A DNA stretch of 64,000 bases from Actinomycetota bacterium (GTDB lineage Bacteria; Actinomycetota; Thermoleophilia; Solirubrobacterales; JACPNS01), in the NCBI GenBank assembly GCA_016213645.1, contig JACQZY010000020.1:62001-126000 (forward strand), in the 5' to 3' direction. Shown in pieces: positions 1 through 8,360 of this stretch. Within the stretch, counting starts at the first letter, position 1; each line of letters opens with the position of its first letter. A model generated the notes under the pieces. It worked only from the letters and a program-made list of their open reading frames with translations, ran no database searches and had not been told where the DNA came from. Made by a program: the position numbers and the translations under genes.

Positions 1-1
1 G

Positions 2-217
2 CTGACTTACAACCATGGTGTCGACGCCTACGAAATCGGCACCGGCTATGGCCACATCGCGATCACCACCGGCGATCTCGAAGCGATGCTCTCGCGACTG
101 GCCGCACTTGGCATCGAGCCCGAAAAACCACCTTACAGCGTGCGCGAAGGCGGCTCACTGCTGTGCTTTGTGCGGGATCCGGACGGCTACCGCGTGGAAA
201 TCATCGAGAAAGTTTGA
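2..217 (+). CDS. gloA: Lactoylglutathione lyase (glyoxalase I), C-terminal fragment
   Basis: Only the last 71 residues are inside the window; the start lies upstream. The fragment reads as the C-terminal half of a VOC-fold glyoxalase I. It contains the GTGYGHIAI strand that precedes the second metal-binding half and the terminal FVRDPDGYRVEIIEK strand carrying the metal-ligand Glu. The family isomerises the hemithioacetal of methylglyoxal and a thiol to the lactoyl thioester in the cytoplasm. It converges on the minus-strand carboxymuconolactone decarboxylase gene, about 30 bp away. The family is clear; the thiol cofactor is not determinable from a fragment. Confidence 0.85.
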   Translation: MTYNHGVDAYEIGTGYGHIAITTGDLEAMLSRLAALGIEPEKPPYSVREGGSLLCFVRDPDGYRVEIIEKV

Positions 218-247
218 AGTCCGGATTCGTTTCGGCAGCCGCCGCAC

Positions 248-850
248 TCAGCGTCGCATCCGCGGCTCTACCCGCACTCCGAAGGTATTGAGCGCACCGG
301 CGAGACCGGCATAGTGGCCGGCGAGCAGGCAGAGTTCCATGATCTGCGCGGTGGAGAGGAACTGGCGAAGCTCGTCCCACATGGCGTCGGTGAGCGCGTG
401 GTCTTCAAGCAGCTCCTCGACCGCCGCGAGCAGCGCACGGTCTTCGGCGCCGAAGGCGGACTCGGCGCGGTCGGTTCCGATCAGCTCAATCTCGTGAGCG
501 GAGAGACCGGCGCGGCGGCCGATCGGTTGATGCTGAATCCATTCGTATTCAGAGCGACAGATCGCGGAGACGCGCAGGATCACCAGTTCGGTTTGGCGAC
601 GACTGAGCTTGCCGAACGGCATCAGGCGTGCGTTGTAGCGCAGAAACGGCCGTAGCAGTCCACGGCGGATCGAGATCGCGCGAAAGACCTCGTAGCTGCG
701 GCCGCGTGTCGCGAGTTTGAACATAGCCACGACCAGCCGGTCGAACAAACCGCGGGAGATCGAAGGGTCGCCGAAACGTTCGGGGCGCTCGGGGTGCCAG
801 TTCGCGACACCGCCTTTTGGCGTGTGATCGGTGCCGGTCGTGCCGTTCAT
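248..850 (-). CDS. Carboxymuconolactone decarboxylase (CMD/AhpD-like) family protein
   Basis: Predicted 200 aa alpha-helical protein of the CMD superfamily. The core segment ICRSEYEWIQH followed by a helix with GLSAHEIELI matches the CMD motif region. The AhpD-type redox CxxC is absent, so a peroxidase role is unlikely and a small-molecule decarboxylase or hydrolase-like role is more plausible. The ATG overlaps the TGA of the upstream MBL gene as ATGA (4 bp), which fixes the start and implies translational coupling. A longer in-frame reading exists but would run deep into the MBL gene. It is the last gene of the FAH-MBL-CMD operon. The substrate is unknown; aromatic or lactone catabolism is inferred from context. 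Confidence 0.8.
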   Translation of the reverse strand: MNGTTGTDHTPKGGVANWHPERPERFGDPSISRGLFDRLVVAMFKLATRGRSYEVFRAISIRRGLLRPFLRYNARLMPFGKLSRRQTELVILRVSAICRSEYEWIQHQPIGRRAGLSAHEIELIGTDRAESAFGAEDRALLAAVEELLEDHALTDAMWDELRQFLSTAQIMELCLLAGHYAGLAGALNTFGVRVEPRMRR

Positions 851-1974
851 GCGTGCCCGCCGTGCCGCCGCTCCACATCCACGCGTACGCGCTGCATCTG
901 CGTGATTGCCCGTGAGCGGCCGAGGCCGCGCAGGTGTCCCTGTCCGCCGTCGCGCACGTATTGCTCGGTGCAGAGAATCGGCAGCAGGCGCGAAGGGTCG
1001 TCCCAGCCGGCCCACGGCAGCGACGCGAACTGGTCGGAGAGCAGCAGGTTGCGCGCCGCCTTTACCGGTGGCACGCCGTTCTTGAGTTGACTCACTCCGT
1101 CGCTTTTGACCCACTCGAAATATCGCCGCAGTAATTGCACCTCGTCACGTCCGCAGACCGGGCCATGGCCGGGCACGTAGGTCTGCGCGTTCAGCGCGAG
1201 GATGCGGTCGAGCGCGCGAATCCAGCTTTCCACGGGTCCGGCCCACATGATCGGCGTGCAGCCGATGAACAGCACGTCGGCCGCGAAACAGACTGACACG
1301 TCCGGCGTCCACGCCACGGAATCGCCTTGAGTGTGCGCCGGGCCGACCTCGATCAGCTCAACCGTGCGGTCGCCCACGGCAATCTCCATGCGCCCGTCGA
1401 ACGTGCGGTTCGGCAGCGTCAGCTCGATCCCGCGCCAGTCGAACGGCATCATCATCCTGCCCATCTCGCGCAACGGGATGCTTGGCAGGCCCCGCACCCT
1501 GAGCGTGCCGATCACCGGCAGGGGCAGCGAGCCGATCGCCCCGCCGATGCGGCCGGTCGTGCGCATTCGGCGCATCTCCGCCGGCGGGTCCAAGCGCATC
1601 AGCTTCTTGGCGTTGGTGGAAGAGATGATCTGCGCGTCCGCGAGCAACTGGTTGCCCCAGTAGTGATCGCCGTCGGAGTGCGAATTGAAAACCGTTTCGG
1701 GACGAGGGATGCCCGCGCGTTCCGCGGCTTCGAGCATCCGGTGCGTGAGCTTGAGATCCCAGAGCGTGTCGACCAGCAGCGCGTGCTCGCCGTTGACGAC
1801 GAAACCCGCGTTCGACTCGCCGAGATCGCCGTTGGGCTGCAGCCATGCCCAGGTGTCGGCCGCCACCGAGTGCAGGCCGCCCGCGTATTTGGCGCGCGCG
1901 CCGTGCAGCGTGCGTTCGGAAGTGGACTCGTTCATCTTCGTCGCGGTCGTCACGAGACCGTCATCCTGCCACAT
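847..1974 (-). CDS. Metallo-beta-lactamase-fold hydrolase
   Basis: 375 aa MBL-fold protein. Metal-site motifs in order: HSDGDH near residue 99 (a variant of HxHxDH with Asp at the second His position), AHTQGD near 220, FAADVLF, and PGHGP near 275. This resembles MBL hydrolases acting on small esters or lactones; the substrate is unknown. The chosen ATG overlaps the end of the FAH gene by 14 bp. A second ATG at 1935 (MNEST...) would remove the overlap and is a real alternative, since neither has a strong ribosome binding site. Middle gene of a three-gene minus-strand operon, coupled by ATGA to the CMD gene downstream. Likely role: hydrolysing an intermediate handed on from the FAH-family enzyme (inference). 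Confidence 0.85.
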   Translation of the reverse strand: MWQDDGLVTTATKMNESTSERTLHGARAKYAGGLHSVAADTWAWLQPNGDLGESNAGFVVNGEHALLVDTLWDLKLTHRMLEAAERAGIPRPETVFNSHSDGDHYWGNQLLADAQIISSTNAKKLMRLDPPAEMRRMRTTGRIGGAIGSLPLPVIGTLRVRGLPSIPLREMGRMMMPFDWRGIELTLPNRTFDGRMEIAVGDRTVELIEVGPAHTQGDSVAWTPDVSVCFAADVLFIGCTPIMWAGPVESWIRALDRILALNAQTYVPGHGPVCGRDEVQLLRRYFEWVKSDGVSQLKNGVPPVKAARNLLLSDQFASLPWAGWDDPSRLLPILCTEQYVRDGGQGHLRGLGRSRAITQMQRVRVDVERRHGGHA

Positions 1975-3040
1975 CCGGCGCCGTCTGCGGACTGCCGATC
2001 GTGCTGGTGACCGTGCCGACGCCGTCGATCCAAAGTTCGATCGTGTCGCCGGGCCGCAGCCAGCGGCCCAGTTCCAGGCCGCATCCGTCTGGCATCGTCC
2101 CCGCCGAGATCAACTCCCCCGCGAAGACCTGCTCACCCGCACTGGCGAATGCGGCCATCTCGCCGAAATCCCAGCGCATGTCCTTTGTGCCGGTGCTGCT
2201 CCAGAGATCGCCGTTGACGCGTACTTCGGCGGTGAGCTCGCGCAGGCGAGGCAGGATCTCGTCGGCGCTTACGACCTCCGCTCCGATTGCGCTCGCGAAC
2301 GTCTTGGTCTTGATCACTGGACCGAACATTCCCTCGCGCAGTTCGTGCCATTGCGTATCGCGGGCACTGAAATCGTTGAAGGCGACGAAACCGCCGATCG
2401 CTTCGCGAGCCTGCTCGGGAGTGGCGTTGAGCAGCGGTTTGACGACGATCGCCGCCAACTCAAGCTCAAAATCGAAACGCTCGGTGTAGGGCGGCCACGG
2501 CGCCTCGGCTCCTGACGGGATGATCGTCAGTGGATTGCCGAGATAGAACGCCGGCTGGCGGTAGAACAACTTGCCGGGGCGAAACGGCTTGAACGGTTTT
2601 CGCGTGATCGCTTCGACCGCGCGCGCGAGCGGCAGAACGCGCGGCATGTGCAGTCGCACCAATCCGTGCGCGCCTTGTATCCAGTGCCGTTCTGAATTGG
2701 CGTAGGCGCGTAACAACCGAGGCTGAAATGGCAACTGCGGCGTGAGCGAGAAGTCTCCGCTGAAATCGCGGTCGGCCAGCCGATCGGTCAAGTCCGCCAG
2801 TGCCGCGCGGGTCGGCGCACCGCCCGCCAACAGGCCGACGAGGTCGTCGGCGTACGCGGCAAGTGCGGCTTCACCAGCGCCGGACGAGCCGGACGATGAG
2901 GGTCCGTCGGCGGCGGCCCCGCCGGTACCCCGACCAACCGCCGCCAGTGCCGGTGTGAGCGGCAGCCATCGCCTGCGGGCATCGTCCCACACCGCGACCG
3001 AAGTGCCACCGCCGGTCAGTTCGACTTTGCGAAATCTCAT
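1961..3040 (-). CDS. Fumarylacetoacetate hydrolase (FAH) family protein
   Basis: 359 aa. The C-terminal two thirds is an FAH fold with the metal-binding FELELAAIV segment (two Glu) and FNDFSARD (Asp). FAH-family enzymes cleave C-C bonds or act as hydratases/decarboxylases on diketo acids from aromatic breakdown, using Mg2+ or Ca2+. The N-terminal part carries a low-complexity Gly/Ser/Ala insertion near residues 40-60, unlike most homologues. AAAGGG about 8 nt upstream of the ATG serves as ribosome binding site. First gene of the operon with the MBL and CMD genes, divergent from the TetR gene, which is the obvious candidate regulator. The exact substrate cannot be assigned. Confidence 0.88.
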   Translation of the reverse strand: MRFRKVELTGGGTSVAVWDDARRRWLPLTPALAAVGRGTGGAAADGPSSSGSSGAGEAALAAYADDLVGLLAGGAPTRAALADLTDRLADRDFSGDFSLTPQLPFQPRLLRAYANSERHWIQGAHGLVRLHMPRVLPLARAVEAITRKPFKPFRPGKLFYRQPAFYLGNPLTIIPSGAEAPWPPYTERFDFELELAAIVVKPLLNATPEQAREAIGGFVAFNDFSARDTQWHELREGMFGPVIKTKTFASAIGAEVVSADEILPRLRELTAEVRVNGDLWSSTGTKDMRWDFGEMAAFASAGEQVFAGELISAGTMPDGCGLELGRWLRPGDTIELWIDGVGTVTSTIGSPQTAPDVAG

Positions 3041-3108
3041 GCCGAAACCCTTTCGAGCCTACGTTGGAATCGTGCTGCCTGCCGAAAGAGCCGAGCCTGC
3101 GCCGCTGG

Positions 3109-3160
3109 CGACACGGACAAGACGACACGGACAAGACGACACGGACAAGGCGACACGGAC
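3109..3160. repeat. 14-bp tandem repeat in the FAH/TetR intergenic region
   Basis: Nearly four head-to-tail copies of CGACACGGACAAGA (14 bp): two exact, one with a final-base change, and a partial fourth. They lie between the divergent FAH operon and TetR gene, upstream of both promoters. The unit is not palindromic, so it is not an obvious TetR operator. It may be a slippage product or an activator binding array. Confidence 0.8.
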
Positions 3161-3208
3161 ATCGGCGGTTCGCTCGCGCCTTCGTGTCAAACACGAGGGC
3201 GCTTATTG

Positions 3209-3228
3209 TACTAATAGTCTAATTACTA
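3209..3228. promoter_or_regulatory. Inverted repeat over the TetR gene promoter and start (candidate operator)
   Basis: TACTAAT-N6-ATTACTA is an inverted repeat with one mismatched pair, in an AT-rich patch of otherwise GC-rich DNA. It contains a -10-like TAGTCT at 3215-3220, seven bases before the ATG, and its right arm reaches the A of the start codon. A TetR dimer bound here would block its own leaderless promoter. Autoregulation is inferred from position and symmetry. Confidence 0.6.
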
Positions 3229-3824
3229 TGAACCCGGCCAAACCTCGCAAACGCATGTCGGTGGACGAGCGCCGCGAGCAGATGCTCGATGCCGGCGCGG
3301 AGGTGTTCGCCACACGAGGCCCGGACGAGATCTCGATCGACGATCTGATCGCCGCTGCCGGTGTCTCGCGCGCGCTCTTTTACCACTACTTCCCCGGCAA
3401 GCGTGAGTTCTTCATCGAGGCGATCCGCCGGGCCACTGCGCGCATCCAAGTGGCCACGGAACCCGATCCGTCGCTCCCCCCGATCGAGCGCCTTCGCGCG
3501 TCGATCGACGGCTACTTTGACGTCGTCTCGACCAACCCGCTGCAATACAGGGCGGTTTTTCAAAGTTCGATCAGCAGTGACGCTGAACTGCGCGCCGTGA
3601 TGGGCGAAGGCCTGGCAATGCAGGAACAGCGCATTCTCGACGCAGTCGCGCCGCTCGGCGGATCGCCGGAGATGCAGCGCGTGGCCGTACGCGGCTGGCT
3701 GTCGTTTCTGGTCGCCTGCTGTTTGGACTGGCTGGAGACCGAATCGCCGCCGCGCGACCGGCTGCGCGACCTCTGCGTGGACACGCTGATCGGCGCGCTG
3801 GCGTCGGCGGCGCGGCCCGAGTAA
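3228..3824 (+). CDS. TetR/AcrR family transcriptional regulator
   Basis: 198 aa. The N-terminal HTH spans about residues 12-60 with the TetR signature VSRALFYHYFPGKREFF. The remainder is an all-helical ligand-binding domain of unknown ligand. The start at 3228 fits a leaderless transcript (TAGTCT, 7 nt, ATG); an internal ATG at 3255 (MSVDERREQ) is the alternative and is where many homologues begin. The open frame extends far upstream, but that part is the intergenic region. Divergent from the FAH-MBL-CMD operon, so it most likely represses that operon and itself, with an aromatic or lactone metabolite as inducer (inference). Confidence 0.9.
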   Translation: MNPAKPRKRMSVDERREQMLDAGAEVFATRGPDEISIDDLIAAAGVSRALFYHYFPGKREFFIEAIRRATARIQVATEPDPSLPPIERLRASIDGYFDVVSTNPLQYRAVFQSSISSDAELRAVMGEGLAMQEQRILDAVAPLGGSPEMQRVAVRGWLSFLVACCLDWLETESPPRDRLRDLCVDTLIGALASAARPE

Positions 3825-3905
3825 ACACGCGACCCCCGCCACTAGCGACACACCTCGGCAGGCATCCAACGAAAGCGTGACCCCGCGGCTGTATCGTTTC
3901 GCCCC

Positions 3906-5588
3906 GTGAGCCTCCCCAGCAAACGGCCCTCGCCGGCCGCCCTAGCGCTTTCCGGGATTCTGCTCGTGGGCCTGCTGCTGCGGTTGTGGGGCATTCGCCA
4001 CGGGCTGCCGTTTGTCTACAACCTCGACGAATACGCGCACTTCGTCGTCTCCGCCGTACAGATGTTCGGCGGCGGCTACAACCCGCACTACTTCCAGAAC
4101 CCACCGGCCTTCACCTATCTGCTGCACGTGCTCTTCGCCTTCGGCTACGGCGGCGTGATCCCGGCCGGCGCGGGAGCCGGCGTAAAGGCGATGTTCGCCG
4201 GAGACCCAACCGGCCTGTACACAATCGCCCGCGTGACCAGCGCGCTGATGGGCATCGGCGCCGCTTGGGTCATGTACTTTGCGGGCAAGCGCCTTTACTG
4301 CGCCGGTGTTGGCCTGCTCACCGCAGCGTTCCTGAGCTTCACCTTCCTACCTGTCCATTACAGCCATTTCGCGCTCAACGATGTGCCCACCCTGCTGCCG
4401 CTGGCAGTCGGCCTACTCGGACTGGTGGGGATCGTAAATAAAGGCCGTCTGACCGACTACGTGATCGCGGGTACCGGGCTGGGGCTGGCGACGGCGACCA
4501 AATACACGGCGGCGGCGCTGACGCTGTCGATCATCTGCGCGTGGGTGATCCGCGCGGCGGCCGCGCGGCGCAACGACCGCCCCGCCGTAAAGCGGGAGTT
4601 CCTGTACCTGATGGCCGCCGGTGCCGTGGCCGCGGTGGCCTTCGTGCTGGCCAACCCCTTCAGCGTGCTTGACGCCGATTCGTTCGTCTCGGGGGTGCGC
4701 CGTCAGCAACGGCTGAGCGCCGGGGTCTCCAAACTCGGCACCGACGACGTGACCGGCTGGCAGTACTACCTCTGGACGCTGACCTGGGGCTGGGGCTGGA
4801 TCCCGCTGTTGCTCAGCGGAGGCGGAGCCGGGCTTGCCCTCAAGCGCGACTGGCGGCGTGCGCTTCCGTTCGTGCTGTTCGCGGTGGCTGTGTTTCTTTT
4901 CATGGGCAAACAGGAGCGCTTCTACGCGCGCTGGATGATGCCCATATATCCGGTGCTGGCGATCTTCGCGGCTTACGCCGTGATCGAGCTTTCGCAGCTC
5001 GCGCGCGAGCGATGGCGCACCGCGGCCGCCGTCGCGATCGCCGCTGTCGCGGTGGCGATTCCGTTGATCCATGTCGTCCACAACGACGTCGTGCTCACGC
5101 GGCCCGATACCCGCGACCAGGCAAAGGCCTGGCTGCTTACCAACGTCGGCGAGGGCGAGAAAATCGTGATCGAACTGATCGGTCCAAAGCCGTACTTCAA
5201 CAAGGATGGCGCGCGCGGCGGCGAGCCGCAGTTCCACTACTACCCGCTGCCCACCGGCACGAAGGTGGAGAAATACGCGCTGACGCTCAGCCCCGCGCTG
5301 CTGGACACCTACGCGGCCGGCGGTTATTGCCACGTCGTTGTCGGCAGCATCCAAAAGGGACGCGTCACCAAAGATCCGTCGAAGGCGCCAAAAGCGGCGT
5401 CGGCGTACTACAAAGCACTCGATGATCGCGCCGAGCACGTGACCAGCTTCAGCCCGGTCCGGTCCGGCGCAACACTGCCGCGCTTCAACTTCGACATCTC
5501 GTACGACTGGTATCCGATGACCTACACGCGCCCAGGTCCGCGGATCGACGTGTACCGGCTGAAAACCGGCCGCTGCGCCGCACGCTAG
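3906..5588 (+). CDS. GT-C fold membrane glycosyltransferase-like protein (PMT/ArnT-like)
   Basis: 560 aa with about eleven hydrophobic segments, starting with a TM helix near residue 12. The first periplasmic loop carries NLDEYAHF, the acidic D-E motif typical of GT39/ArnT-type enzymes, which transfer sugars from polyprenyl-phosphate donors outside the membrane. A C-terminal extracytoplasmic region of about 170 residues follows the last TM helix. The GTG start lies 8 nt after TATCGT, fitting a leaderless transcript; no ribosome binding site is visible. Acceptor and donor are unknown. Two more proteins of this general type occur at 8.4-9.9 and 12.4-14.4 kb, suggesting surface glycan or glycoprotein work. 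Confidence 0.8.
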   Translation: MSLPSKRPSPAALALSGILLVGLLLRLWGIRHGLPFVYNLDEYAHFVVSAVQMFGGGYNPHYFQNPPAFTYLLHVLFAFGYGGVIPAGAGAGVKAMFAGDPTGLYTIARVTSALMGIGAAWVMYFAGKRLYCAGVGLLTAAFLSFTFLPVHYSHFALNDVPTLLPLAVGLLGLVGIVNKGRLTDYVIAGTGLGLATATKYTAAALTLSIICAWVIRAAAARRNDRPAVKREFLYLMAAGAVAAVAFVLANPFSVLDADSFVSGVRRQQRLSAGVSKLGTDDVTGWQYYLWTLTWGWGWIPLLLSGGGAGLALKRDWRRALPFVLFAVAVFLFMGKQERFYARWMMPIYPVLAIFAAYAVIELSQLARERWRTAAAVAIAAVAVAIPLIHVVHNDVVLTRPDTRDQAKAWLLTNVGEGEKIVIELIGPKPYFNKDGARGGEPQFHYYPLPTGTKVEKYALTLSPALLDTYAAGGYCHVVVGSIQKGRVTKDPSKAPKAASAYYKALDDRAEHVTSFSPVRSGATLPRFNFDISYDWYPMTYTRPGPRIDVYRLKTGRCAAR

Positions 5589-5632
5589 AGCCAAATCCTA
5601 GCCCTTATTGGGTAAATTGAACTCATCGGCGC

Positions 5633-5659
5633 TTGACACGCCCGGAAAACCCGTAGATA
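5633..5659 (+). promoter_or_regulatory. Candidate promoter upstream of the beta-propeller gene
   Basis: A perfect TTGACA is followed after 15 bp by TAGATA. It lies about 90 bp upstream of the secreted propeller gene. The spacer is short for a housekeeping sigma factor, so the assignment is tentative. Confidence 0.4.
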
Positions 5660-5721
5660 CGTCCAGACGGCTTTAAATGGTCGTATTCGACGGACCGATA
5701 CGACATACGTCCGGACAGCTT
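5658..5721 (+). repeat. Pair of 16-bp direct repeats in a leader region
   Basis: TACGTCCAGACGGCTT at 5658-5673 and TACGTCCGGACAGCTT at 5706-5721 match at 14 of 16 positions, with starts 48 bp apart. They lie between the candidate promoter and the propeller gene. They could be binding sites for a regulator or part of a leader structure. Confidence 0.5.
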
Positions 5722-5750
5722 CGACGACGCATGGACGCGTGCCAATAAAT

Positions 5751-7247
5751 ATGAACATTCATCGCCTTCGCCTCGCTTTCTTTTCGATCTTGATTCTCGC
5801 GCTCGCAGTTCCCGCGGCGGCTTCTGCCGCGGATTCCTTGCGCACCACATTCCTCTTCTCACGCTCGGTCACCGGCGGCGTGCCAAACGGCCCTTCGCGC
5901 AATGGGACGATCAGCAACGACCAGTGGATCGCGCGCGTAATCGCATATGAGTCCGACGCCACCAACATCGTGCCCGGTGACACCAACGGCGTGACCGATG
6001 TCTTCATGGTGAACCGCGCCGCCCCCTGGGGCAACAACGGCACGCCGTGGACAATGGGCGCAACCGAGTTGGTGTCAAAAGGCATCGGCGGCGTGCCCGC
6101 CAACGGCGCGTCTTACAGGCCGGTTCTCGACGGCGCATCGCACAACAAGCCTTCGTGCATCGCCTTTATTTCCGAAGCTTCAAACCTCGTTTCCGGAGAC
6201 ACCAACGGCGTGGCCGACGCGTTCGTTTACAACCTCGCCAACGGCAAGATCGAACGTGTCTCCGTAGACAGCAAGGGCAAGCAGTCAAACGGCCCCAGCT
6301 TCGACGTCTCGGTCTCCGGCGACTGTCGCCGCGTTGCCTTCACGGCGACGTCCACCAACCTCGGGCTCAAGAGCTCCGGCAAGGCCGCATGGCGCAACGC
6401 GCGCACGTCCGGTTCCACGGCGGGTCTTCGCCAGGTCTTCGTGCACGTGCGTAGCGGCAAAGGCCTGGACAAGTTCTTCAAGGGCGTGACCTTTGTGGCA
6501 TCGGCCAACGATGGTGGCCGCGTGGGCAACGGCGACAGCTACGAGCCGAGCTTCGGCCGCGCCGGCAAATCCGTGGTCTACACCTCCACGGCGTCAAACC
6601 TCGATCGCGGTGACGGTAACGCTCAGACCGACGTCTACGAGCGCACGTTCACGCGCTATTACACGCATGTTCACGGCAAGGGAGTGCAGGCGCTTGACTT
6701 CGACACCCGCCTGGTGTCTTCGGCCGGTGGCCATGCAGGAAACGGCCCATCGCAGCACCCGTCCGTGACCGACGACGGCCGATACGTCGCCTACGAAACG
6801 CTTGCCAGCAACATCCTGGCCGGAGACAGCAACGGCGTCAGCGACATCGCGCGAGCCGACATGAAGAAGAAGCACCCCAAGCAGGACTGGGTTTCGAAGA
6901 GCTACATCGGCATCGGCAACGGCCACTCCAACCGACCGACGGTCTCCGGCGCCGGCGAGTTCGTGCTCTTCGACAGTGAGTCCACGGTCTTCAAGCCGTC
7001 GTCATCCGTGCAGGACGACGCCAACGGCGTACGCGACATGTTCCTCTGGAACGCGCCCACGCGCAATGTCTCACTGGAGTCACGAGACTGGGACAACCAC
7101 TACTTGAAGAACCCGTCCGCCAATCCGGCCAGCAGCTCACGCGGCAACTACGTGCTGTTCGAGAGCGCCGATCCCAACATCGACCAGCTGATCGAGAACC
7201 TCTCGGGCAATCAGCAGGTCTACATGCGCTATCTCGGGCCGAAGTAG
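5751..7247 (+). CDS. Secreted TolB/WD40-like beta-propeller repeat protein
   Basis: 498 aa. An N-terminal signal peptide (hydrophobic stretch about residues 7-25, ending AASAADS) is followed by six to seven repeats of roughly 60-70 residues. Each repeat has the pattern NGPS...P.VS.DGRYVAYES.ASNL..GD.NGVSD.. of PD40-like propeller blades. The GDTNGVTD-type loops resemble calcium-binding Asp-rich loops. No catalytic residues are visible; an extracellular structural or binding role is likely. Start choice: ATG at 5751 puts the signal peptide immediately at the N terminus; a GTG at 5739 adds four residues. It converges on the lipoprotein gene, with which it shares a terminator hairpin. Confidence 0.82.
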   Translation: MNIHRLRLAFFSILILALAVPAAASAADSLRTTFLFSRSVTGGVPNGPSRNGTISNDQWIARVIAYESDATNIVPGDTNGVTDVFMVNRAAPWGNNGTPWTMGATELVSKGIGGVPANGASYRPVLDGASHNKPSCIAFISEASNLVSGDTNGVADAFVYNLANGKIERVSVDSKGKQSNGPSFDVSVSGDCRRVAFTATSTNLGLKSSGKAAWRNARTSGSTAGLRQVFVHVRSGKGLDKFFKGVTFVASANDGGRVGNGDSYEPSFGRAGKSVVYTSTASNLDRGDGNAQTDVYERTFTRYYTHVHGKGVQALDFDTRLVSSAGGHAGNGPSQHPSVTDDGRYVAYETLASNILAGDSNGVSDIARADMKKKHPKQDWVSKSYIGIGNGHSNRPTVSGAGEFVLFDSESTVFKPSSSVQDDANGVRDMFLWNAPTRNVSLESRDWDNHYLKNPSANPASSSRGNYVLFESADPNIDQLIENLSGNQQVYMRYLGPK

Positions 7248-7278
7248 GAGCCGAGACTTAAAACTTGATTGACTCGAT

Positions 7279-7310
7279 CCGCCGCGCCTTCAGCGCGGCG
7301 GTTTCGTTTC
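7279..7310. terminator. Terminator hairpin between convergent genes
   Basis: A perfect 9-bp GC stem (CCGCCGCGC / GCGCGGCGG) with a 5-nt loop CTTCA is followed on the plus strand by TTTCGTTTC. The stop codon of the minus-strand lipoprotein gene sits in the loop, so coding sequence and terminator overlap. It probably serves the propeller gene and possibly both directions. Confidence 0.65.
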
Positions 7311-8360
7311 GCTGCGACGCGCCGGCACTCGAGCGACTGAATCATCTTTCGAGAGGGTCACCCAGACGTCGCCCGCATGGGGGCCGTCAGGCACAATCGC
7401 AACGCTACTGGGCGCATTACCGATCAATATCGGAAGCTTGTCGCGCAGGCCGGTGCGCGCGTCGATGCGGGTGAGCGTGTCGCCGTCCACGCTGGCCACC
7501 CAGACGTTTCGATCGTCGGCGGCGATTGCCTGCGGGCGTACGGGCACCCGGATCGGCGCTCCGACGCGGCGGCCTGTCTGTGGTTCGATCCGCCAGACGT
7601 TCGCGTCGCGGACGTTGGCCACCCATAGGTAACGGCCGCCCACGGCGATCGCGCCGGGGAAATTGCCGACTTTGATCGGCGGTCCAACTCGACGGCCGGT
7701 GGCCGGGTCGATCTTGTCGACCAGACCGTCGCGAATGTCGGTCACCCAGACGTAGCCAAAACCAGTCGCCGCTTGATACGGAACTCCTGAGAGCTTGATC
7801 CGCTCGCCGACGCGCTCGCCGGATTTGGGATCTAGACGGCTGAGAGTTTGGCCGCGAATGCTCGTGACCCACATGTAGCCGTAGCCGCTCGCCATGCCGA
7901 ACGGGCGATTGTCTACCGGCACGCGATCGAAAACCTTGCCCGTGCGCGGGTCGAGCCGGACGATGTAGTCGTTCTGAAACGTGGCCACCCAAACCTTGCC
8001 GAAGGCCACCTTGATCGCATAGGGCGCGTCGTCGGTGATCACCGGCTTGGCGGCCTTTCGTTCGCCGGACGGATCGATCTTGCTGACCACGCCGCCGGCC
8101 ATGCTCGTGGCCCAGACGGCGCCCTCACCGGCGGCCACGGCGACCGGGCGCTCGGGCAAGTCGATCGTCACGCCATTGAAGGTGCGGCCGTAGATCCCCT
8201 GGTCGTTGCGCTTGGTCTGCTTGCCGCTGTCGCCGCAACCGGCGACGCTCGCCGCCGCAAACGCTGCCAGCGCAACCGTGACGGCCGCCCTGATCATCCG
8301 TGCGCGGTGGGCGTTGAACGCGCGGCGCGAGGCAGGGTGTTGTAGCGCGCGCCGGCTCAT
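7290..8360 (-). CDS. Lipoprotein with YVTN/Vgb-like beta-propeller
   Basis: 356 aa. An N-terminal signal with a long basic n-region ends in the lipobox SVAGC, predicting a lipid-anchored protein. The mature part consists of about six blades of roughly 45 residues with the pattern VWV..V.D..V.RIDP.TG+.VG.PI.VG..P. This resembles virginiamycin B lyase-like/YVTN propellers. The ATG overlaps the stop of the upstream GT-C gene as ATGA, which decides the start; a shorter start at 8297 (MIRAAVTVAL) would also keep the signal peptide. The last codons form part of a terminator. Function is probably ligand or glycan binding at the envelope in partnership with the upstream glycosyltransferase-like protein (inference from coupling). 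Confidence 0.8.
   Translation of the reverse strand: MSRRALQHPASRRAFNAHRARMIRAAVTVALAAFAAASVAGCGDSGKQTKRNDQGIYGRTFNGVTIDLPERPVAVAAGEGAVWATSMAGGVVSKIDPSGERKAAKPVITDDAPYAIKVAFGKVWVATFQNDYIVRLDPRTGKVFDRVPVDNRPFGMASGYGYMWVTSIRGQTLSRLDPKSGERVGERIKLSGVPYQAATGFGYVWVTDIRDGLVDKIDPATGRRVGPPIKVGNFPGAIAVGGRYLWVANVRDANVWRIEPQTGRRVGAPIRVPVRPQAIAADDRNVWVASVDGDTLTRIDARTGLRDKLPILIGNAPSSVAIVPDGPHAGDVWVTLSKDDSVARVPARRSETKPPR

Noticed and set aside
3109-3160. CRISPR-like array
   Set aside because: The 14-bp units are directly adjacent with no spacers, too short for CRISPR repeats, and no cas gene is present.
4413-5594. Long open frame antisense to the first GT-C gene
   Set aside because: Arises from high GC in the third codon positions of the sense gene. 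It has no start signal, and the translated sequence is Arg/His/Gly-rich with no family match.
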